Source: Chitinophagaceae bacterium UBA5175 (GTDB taxonomy: Bacteria > Bacteroidota > Bacteroidia > Chitinophagales > Chitinophagaceae). From it: 7,485 nucleotides of DNA. Location: assembly GCA_002413325.1 (NCBI GenBank), contig DHWT01000188.1, positions 1 to 7,485 of the forward strand, in the 5' to 3' direction. The notes under the pieces are model-generated. The model did not search any database and was not told the DNA's origin. It saw only the letters and a program-made list of their open reading frames with translations. Both the position numbers and the translations under genes were made by a program. Positions 1-5,312 of the stretch are shown here, in pieces; the stretch's first letter is position 1; each line of letters opens with the position of its first letter.

Positions 1-3000
1 GGGCCGTTATAAAAATATCAACAATACGCAGGGCAATTCGCCCATTGCCCCGCCCGGCGCCACATACGTAAATGCAAATACCCTGTATCCGGATCAGGAA
101 GACCTGGACCATGACAATACCATGAATGAGCTGGAAGAATATTTTGAATACAAAGTGAACCTGGCTCCTTCCCAGCTTACCCAGGTGGGGCAGAATTTCG
201 TTTCCGACAGACGCGATTTTAAGGGTAGAGACGGGATTCCGCAAACCTGGTACCAGTTCCGGATTCCGATTACTGCCTATTCACAGAAAGTGGGAAATAT
301 TCCTGATTTTAAATCCATCCGCTTTATCAGGATGTACCTGACCGGATTTACCGATTCCGTTGTATGCCGGTTTGCAGAGTTCCAGCTGATCCGCGATTCC
401 TGGCGCAATTTCAATTACGAACTGGATACAACCGGGCAATATGTTCCCATACCGGTGAATAGTCCGACCACACTCGATGTAACCGCCGTAAATATTGAAC
501 AAAACAGTTCCCGTACCCCTATCCCTTATGTCATACCTCCCGGCATTGAAAGGCAGCAACAACTCAGTACGAACAATGTGAACCTGCTGCTGAATGAACA
601 GGCGATGAGCCTGCAGATCTGCGGTCTGCAGCCGGGCGGTGCACGGGGCGTATATAAAAATACCAATTACGATCTGCGCCGTTACGGGAAAATGGATATG
701 TTTATTCATGCCGAAGCCAGGGGGAGTGGCCAAACCGGCGCAGTCACCGGTCAGCTGGCTGCTGTAGTCAGGCTGGGAAGCGACTTCATAAATAACTTTT
801 ATGAAATCAGGATACCCCTGGAAATAACACCCGGGGGGGCAACACTTCCAACAGATATCTGGCCGGATTCCAATAACCTCAACCTCACCCTGCAACGGCT
901 GATACGGTTAAAAACGAACCGGAATGCAAGCGGGAATACATCAGGTTATTACCAGGAAATTGATACAGCCAATAAACGGTCCTATTCCATATACGGAAAC
1001 CCCAACCTGGGACAGGTACAGGCCATTTTCCTGGGTGTACAAAATATTTCTTCAGTACCCGTATGTACGGAAGTGTGGTTCGATGAACTCCGGCTTTCCA
1101 ATATTGATGACCAGGCCGGTTATGCTGCAAACGGCCGCGTGGATCTTAAAATCGCGGATCTCGGTACACTCTATGTTGCGGGGAATGTACAATCGGTCGG
1201 TTTCGGTTCGCTCGACCAGAGTATCAATGAGCGGGCCCTGAGCAGTACAACCCAGCTGGATGCAGCTACAAACCTGGAACTGGGAAAACTGCTTCCGCGG
1301 AAAGCAGGTTTATCCATTCCGTTTTATGGCAGCATTTCAAAAAATGTAAGTACACCGGAATATGATCCCTATGACCTGGATATTAAACTGAAGGATAAAA
1401 TCAATGCAGCACCGGCTTCCAAGCGGGATTCCATTAAACAGGAGGCGTTGGACGTTACCACCATCAAGAGTTTCAATTTTACCAATGTAAGAAAAAATAA
1501 TATTACCGGGAAGAAACTGAAACTGTGGAGCCTGGAAAATTTCGACGTTTCTTACTCCTATACTACGACCGATCACCATGATCCCATCGCCCTGGAAGAT
1601 AACTTAACGGTTTATAAAGGCGGTCTCGGATATAATTTTGTGGGCACGCCCAAATATTGGGAACCGTTTAAAAAGATCATCAAATCAAAATCGCCCTGGT
1701 ATGCGCTGGCCAGGGATTTTAACCTGAATCCGGTTCCTGCCGTACTCACATTCAGGGGGGATGTGGTAAGGCAATATGGTGCATTCCAGGCGAGAAACGT
1801 GGGCGGCGGTAAATACCAGATCCCGGAAACCTTCAATAAATTTTTTACCATTGACAGGACCTATGTCCTGCGCTGGGACCTTACGCGTTCATTCAATATC
1901 GACTTTTCAGCATTGAACAAAAGCTGGGTGGACGAGGACAGTGGAAGACTGGATAAAGCGCAGAGAAAGCAGATGTGGAATAATTTCTTTAAAGGAGGAA
2001 GAACAATCCAGTACCAGCAGACTGCCAACTTTACCTATACGGTACCTACCAATAAACTGCCGGCTCTCGACTGGACAACCCTCCGTTTGGGATATGGGTC
2101 TTCCTATCAGTGGACCGGTGCATCCACTCTGGCGGTTCAGTTTGGAAACACCCTGCAAAACACCCAGAAAAAAGATGCATCGGCCGACCTGAATTTTTCG
2201 CGGCTGTATAGCAAGTGGCGATTACTGCGCGAACTGGATCAGCAGGCTGCGCCGCCTCCACCAAACCTTCCGGGTAAAAAGAATGATAGTCTCAGTCAGA
2301 AAAAACCGCAAAGGGATTACGAGGATTTAAACCACCTTACGGGTGTGATGAAGGGCATTGCCAAAATTCTGACTTCGGTAAAAGATATCACCGTGAATTT
2401 TTCTGAAATCTCGGCATCCAGTATTTATGGGTATACGGACAGTACGCATTTCCTGGGAATGAATTTACAATCAGGTAATCCGGGATGGGGATATGTTTTT
2501 GGTCAACAGCCGGATACCGGGTATATAAACAGGCTGGGAAAGAAAGGGCTGATAACGAACGATACCTTATTCAACTTTCAAAATCAGGCCAGCTATAACA
2601 AGATACTCACCATTGCGGCCCAGATACAACCCGTGCGGGACCTGAACATTACACTTAACGTAAGTCAGAGTTTTGGAAAAAATTATACTGAGCTTTATAA
2701 GGATACCACGGGTAACAATACGTTTGCGCGACTAAACCCTTACACGGCCGGAAGTTTCAGCATCAGTTTTATTTCAGTGAAAACTCTTTTCGGAAGCTAC
2801 AGTAATAACCAGATCTCATCCACATTCCAGACATTCGAAAATTACCGTTCCATTATCTCCGGACGCCTGGGAAAACAAAATCCATATTCCGGTGGTCAGA
2901 CAACAGCAGACGGATATGCAAAGGGTTATGGTAAATATGCGCAGGATGTTTTGATACCGGCTTTTATTGCGGCATACAGCGGTCAGTCTGCCAACTCAGT

Positions 3001-3802
3001 CGCCCTCGTGAAGCAGGACAATCCGGGTATTAAATCCAATCCCTTTGGCGGATACCTGCCGAAACCAAACTGGCGGCTGACGTATAACGGGCTTACCCGG
3101 ATTCCGGGCATGGAGAACATATTTACCAGCTTCAGCATAACGGATGGTTATACCAGCACGCTGAGTATGAATAGTTTTAATTCAAACCTGAATTTCCAGG
3201 ATCCCTTCGGCATCAGGCAGCCCGGATTTATAGATACCCTTACAGGAAATTTTGTACCTTATTTTATGGTGCCCAATATTACCATCAGCGAACAATTTGC
3301 ACCGCTGATCGATCTGGATATGCAGTTTGTGAACCAGCTGCAGGTGAGATTCAGTTACAGTAAATCCAGACAGCTGAGTCTGAGCCTGATCGATTACCAG
3401 ATGAGTGAAAGCCGTTCAACCGAATATGTTTTCGGTCTCGGATTCCGCAAGCGCGGGTTGCCGCTTCCGTTTAATATCATGGTGGCGGGGAAAAATGGCA
3501 TGACCAACAGGCTGGAAAATGACCTGACGCTGCGGCTGGACATGAGTTTGCGGGACGATGCCACTACCAACAGTTACCTGGATCAGAACGCGGCCGTGCC
3601 GGTTGGCGGGCAACAGGTCATCAGCATTTCTCCTTCGATCGACTATGTGATCAACAACCGGATTAATTTGAAATTTTATTTCGATGAGCGCCGGACGGTG
3701 CCAGCCATTTCAAGTTCCCCGCCCGTAACCACAACGCGGGCTGGTATTCAGATCAGAATTTCACTGGCAGAAATGGCAGCGCAAACACCGAAGCCGAAAT
3801 AG
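1..3802 (+). CDS. sprA: SprA/Sov family T9SS outer-membrane translocon, C-terminal half (5' partial)
   Basis: SprA is the very large single-chain outer-membrane beta-barrel through which T9SS cargo crosses to the cell surface; it is also needed for gliding in gliding species. The frame is open from base 2, giving 40 residues before the first ATG at 122, so that ATG is internal and the true start lies upstream. About 1,266 residues are visible; the family is usually around 2,400, so roughly the C-terminal half is present. Family landmarks are the acidic stretch EDLDHDNTMNELEEYFEY (from base 98, spanning the internal ATG) and WFDELRLSN (from base 1076, residue 319 counted from the ATG at 122). 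The remainder is rich in alternating polar/aromatic strands typical of a barrel, with a hydrophilic proline/lysine loop near residues 705-730 (PPPP at 711-714). It ends in a strand-like segment (AGIQIRISL) followed by a short basic tail and TAG. No frameshift is seen. Family assignment is from remembered motifs, not a search. Confidence 0.95.
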   Translation, partial: GRYKNINNTQGNSPIAPPGATYVNANTLYPDQEDLDHDNTMNELEEYFEYKVNLAPSQLTQVGQNFVSDRRDFKGRDGIPQTWYQFRIPITAYSQKVGNIPDFKSIRFIRMYLTGFTDSVVCRFAEFQLIRDSWRNFNYELDTTGQYVPIPVNSPTTLDVTAVNIEQNSSRTPIPYVIPPGIERQQQLSTNNVNLLLNEQAMSLQICGLQPGGARGVYKNTNYDLRRYGKMDMFIHAEARGSGQTGAVTGQLAAVVRLGSDFINNFYEIRIPLEITPGGATLPTDIWPDSNNLNLTLQRLIRLKTNRNASGNTSGYYQEIDTANKRSYSIYGNPNLGQVQAIFLGVQNISSVPVCTEVWFDELRLSNIDDQAGYAANGRVDLKIADLGTLYVAGNVQSVGFGSLDQSINERALSSTTQLDAATNLELGKLLPRKAGLSIPFYGSISKNVSTPEYDPYDLDIKLKDKINAAPASKRDSIKQEALDVTTIKSFNFTNVRKNNITGKKLKLWSLENFDVSYSYTTTDHHDPIALEDNLTVYKGGLGYNFVGTPKYWEPFKKIIKSKSPWYALARDFNLNPVPAVLTFRGDVVRQYGAFQARNVGGGKYQIPETFNKFFTIDRTYVLRWDLTRSFNIDFSALNKSWVDEDSGRLDKAQRKQMWNNFFKGGRTIQYQQTANFTYTVPTNKLPALDWTTLRLGYGSSYQWTGASTLAVQFGNTLQNTQKKDASADLNFSRLYSKWRLLRELDQQAAPPPPNLPGKKNDSLSQKKPQRDYEDLNHLTGVMKGIAKILTSVKDITVNFSEISASSIYGYTDSTHFLGMNLQSGNPGWGYVFGQQPDTGYINRLGKKGLITNDTLFNFQNQASYNKILTIAAQIQPVRDLNITLNVSQSFGKNYTELYKDTTGNNTFARLNPYTAGSFSISFISVKTLFGSYSNNQISSTFQTFENYRSIISGRLGKQNPYSGGQTTADGYAKGYGKYAQDVLIPAFIAAYSGQSANSVALVKQDNPGIKSNPFGGYLPKPNWRLTYNGLTRIPGMENIFTSFSITDGYTSTLSMNSFNSNLNFQDPFGIRQPGFIDTLTGNFVPYFMVPNITISEQFAPLIDLDMQFVNQLQVRFSYSKSRQLSLSLIDYQMSESRSTEYVFGLGFRKRGLPLPFNIMVAGKNGMTNRLENDLTLRLDMSLRDDATTNSYLDQNAAVPVGGQQVISISPSIDYVINNRINLKFYFDERRTVPAISSSPPVTTTRAGIQIRISLAEMAAQTPKPK

Positions 3803-4123
3803 TCCTCCGGGTGAACTCACGTTCTTCAGCAGCATTACATATCCACAGCGTTTCTTTTTGGATTTATTCACCCGAAGGGGTTTGATCACATAGTATTCGG
3901 AATCCCTGGGGACGTATGCGTAGGAAATAATATTTCCATACACATCACCCCATAAATTTTTTTTGTAAACCACCTGTCTTTCATGCCAGTCATACCTCCG
4001 CACTTCATACAAGCGGGAAACGGGATCGCCGATAAAAACAAATTCATACATAACGCCCCGGGTCATGGGTGCCACGATGGGCATTACATAAGCGCTTTCC
4101 ATCGTTATGGAAGCTTCTTTCAA
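3761..4123 (-). CDS. Small protein of unknown function, converging on and overlapping sprA
   Basis: I do not recognise this 120-aa protein. It has no obvious signal peptide or membrane helix. Residues 12-80 are rich in tyrosine, valine and aromatics in a beta-strand-like pattern (for example VMYEFVFIGDP at 24-34 and LYEVRRYDWHERQVVYKKN at 38-56). Residues 87-93 are basic (KSKKKRC). The last residues carry a CxxCxxC pattern (C113, C116, C119), encoded opposite the end of sprA and so possibly accidental. Codon choice resembles its neighbours (GAA, GTG, AAA, TAT), which argues for a real gene. An in-frame TAG at 4151-4153 limits the N-terminus. The assigned start is TTG at 4121-4123, with AAGGA 9 bases upstream; ATG at 4100-4102 (codon 8) is an alternative. 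The 3' end overlaps sprA by 42 bp, tail to tail. It lies 118 bp downstream of the dehydrogenase on the same strand, across a tandem repeat. Whether it is expressed is inference. Confidence 0.6.
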   Translation of the reverse strand: MKEASITMESAYVMPIVAPMTRGVMYEFVFIGDPVSRLYEVRRYDWHERQVVYKKNLWGDVYGNIISYAYVPRDSEYYVIKPLRVNKSKKKRCGYVMLLKNVSSPGGLFRLRCLRCHFCQ

Positions 4124-4132
4124 AACAATAAA

Positions 4133-4137
4133 TCCTT
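4133..4137 (-). promoter_or_regulatory. Possible ribosome binding site AAGGA for the small protein
   Basis: On the minus strand AAGGA lies 9 bases before the TTG at 4121-4123. This is the reason to prefer TTG over the ATG seven codons further in. Bacteroidota often translate without a clear Shine-Dalgarno sequence, so the match is only weak support. Confidence 0.3.
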
Positions 4138-4183
4138 TGGATGAAAAGGGCTATATATTGTACCGGATCAAGGCCTAACGCTT

Positions 4184-4232
4184 AACCGTCATCCGTCAAC
4201 CATCAACCATCAACCGTCATCCGTCAACCATC
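4184..4232. repeat. Heptanucleotide tandem repeat, seven units of AWCCRTC (GAYGGWT on the minus strand)
   Basis: Seven contiguous 7-bp units run without a gap: AACCGTC, ATCCGTC, AACCATC, AACCATC, AACCGTC, ATCCGTC, AACCATC. All fit AWCCRTC, and an imperfect eighth unit (AACAACC) follows at 4233-4239. There is also a higher-order 28-bp period: 4184-4207 is repeated exactly at 4212-4235. The array begins two bases beyond the stop codon of the dehydrogenase and ends about 60 bp before the start of the small gene. A 7-bp period does not preserve reading frame and there is no inverted symmetry, so neither a coding repeat nor a hairpin terminator is suggested. Similar short heptamer arrays are known between genes in other bacteria, notably cyanobacteria; the function here is unknown. 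Confidence 0.9.
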
Positions 4233-4241
4233 AACAACCCC

Positions 4242-5006
4242 CTACACGGTCTCCTTATATAAATAATAAGCATTGGCCTGGGCCAGGCAGGTGATTTCCA
4301 GTTCATTAATACAAACATGAGCCGGCAGGGAAGCAGCATAGTATACTACGTTGGCGATGTCTTCCGCATGCAGGGGCTCATATCCTTCATAAACTTTTTT
4401 TGCTTCCTGTGCATCCTGCCTGAGCCGCACGAGGGAGAATTCGGTTTCCGCCGCGCCGGGATGAATCACGGTCACTTTAATTTTATGGGGCAGCAGGTCA
4501 ATGCGCATGGCTTCTGATATTGCCTGAACCGCATGTTTGGTGGCACAATACACATTACCTTTCTGGTAAACCTGTTTTCCAGCGGTGGATCCGATATTAA
4601 TAATATGGCCGCTTTTGTTGGGTATCATGAATGGAATGACCGCTTTCGATACATATAAAAGCCCTTTCAGATTGGTATCAATCATCGTATCCCAGTCGTC
4701 CAGGGATGCTTCGTCAAAATTATCCCGGCCCAGGGCAAGCCCCGCATTATTCAGTAAAAGGTCAATTTTTTTCCAGGAAGCGGGCAGGGATTTGAAAGCC
4801 TCATCCACGGCTTCCCGGCTCTGCACGTCGAGCGGGAGCACATACACGTCGGTTCCGAATTTTTCCTCCAGGTTTTTTTTAAGTGCCTGTAGTTTTTCCA
4901 CCCTTCTGCCCGAAATGATCAGGTTATAATTACCTGCAGCAAATGTATGGGCGCAGGCTTCTCCAAATCCGGAACTGGCGCCGGTGATGCAAATGATTTT
5001 TTTCAC
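4242..5006 (-). CDS. YdfG-like short-chain dehydrogenase/reductase (SDR), NADP-dependent
   Basis: This is a complete classical SDR of 254 aa, the usual length, predicted to be a cytosolic oxidoreductase. Visible motifs are the cofactor-binding TGASSGFG (8-15), the GRR pair (33-35) whose arginines favour NADP(H), LDV (59-61), NNAG (87-90 region), the catalytic N112 in DTNLKG, S140 in NIGSTAGK, and YCATK with Y153 and K157, followed by HPG (182-184). Segments such as DTNLKGLLYVSKAV, GHIINIGSTAG and LPAHVCIN closely resemble E. coli YdfG, which oxidises L-allo-threonine and other 3-hydroxy acids and reduces malonic semialdehyde. The substrate here is inferred only from that resemblance. The start is GTG at 5004-5006; it places the nucleotide-binding motif at the usual distance and there is no in-frame ATG just upstream. 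It begins 27 bp after the stop of the surface-protein gene, so the two may be co-transcribed. No separate promoter is evident. The stop is TAG, next to the heptamer array. Confidence 0.95.
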   Translation of the reverse strand: MKKIICITGASSGFGEACAHTFAAGNYNLIISGRRVEKLQALKKNLEEKFGTDVYVLPLDVQSREAVDEAFKSLPASWKKIDLLLNNAGLALGRDNFDEASLDDWDTMIDTNLKGLLYVSKAVIPFMIPNKSGHIINIGSTAGKQVYQKGNVYCATKHAVQAISEAMRIDLLPHKIKVTVIHPGAAETEFSLVRLRQDAQEAKKVYEGYEPLHAEDIANVVYYAASLPAHVCINELEITCLAQANAYYLYKETV

Positions 5007-5033
5007 GCTGAAATATTTTTTGTTGAAAGAAGA

Positions 5034-5312
5034 TTAACGGATAAGTACGACGGTCCCTTTTTTTGTGATCCGTTTGCCGGTAAAATCCGTACCCTGTACC
5101 ATCCAGACATACCCGCCAACACCCTGCGGTTTGCCATTATAATTTCCATCCCAGCCACTCCCGATCTGGCTGGTGTTATACACCAGTGTGCCGTAGCGGT
5201 TGTAGACCCTGAAATATTCAAGACTGGATATACCCACCGGGATGGGCCGGAACAAATTATTGGTAGCCTGTGCGGGAGTAAATGCATTGGGTACAAAGAT
5301 ATCGGGCGCCGT
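5034..5312 (-). other. Region encoding the T9SS type B C-terminal sorting domain (CHU_C / TIGR04131-like)
   Basis: Residues 711-802 of the surface protein carry the hallmarks of the gliding-motility-associated C-terminal domain: FVPNAFTP, then a short variable stretch with N, F and PI, then FRVYNRYGTLVY, GWDGNYNGKPQG, YVW and a terminal KKGTVVLIR strand. In known members this domain directs export by the T9SS. Type B domains are associated with PorP/SprF-family partner proteins, none of which is encoded in this window. Assignment is by motif recognition. Confidence 0.9.

Noticed and set aside
122..124. ATG at 122 as the true start of the sprA gene
   Set aside because: The frame is open back to the first bases of the window and the upstream residues read as part of a conserved SprA stretch (LYPDQEDLDHDN...), so this Met is internal.
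281..895. 204-codon minus-strand open frame inside sprA
   Set aside because: It lies wholly antisense to a strongly supported gene, and its translation has no recognisable family or signal; it is a shadow of sprA codon bias.
3803..3890. A rho-independent terminator after sprA
   Set aside because: Only tiny palindromes (GTGA-AC-TCAC at 3811-3820; CCC-GAA-GGG near 3872) occur and none is followed by a T tract, so no terminator can be supported.
4151..4180. Possible promoter TTGATC...TATATAG on the minus strand ahead of the small gene
   Set aside because: It has no match to the Bacteroidota TAnnTTTG element at a proper spacing and no proper sigma70-type pair; A/T richness alone is not enough.
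4184..4239. CRISPR array or transposon terminal repeats
   Set aside because: The 7-bp units are contiguous with no spacers, there is no inverted symmetry, and no cas or transposase gene is present.
4585..4929. Plus-strand open frame of 114 codons opposite the dehydrogenase
   Set aside because: It is fully antisense to a gene with all SDR catalytic motifs, and its serine/arginine-rich composition is typical of a shadow frame.
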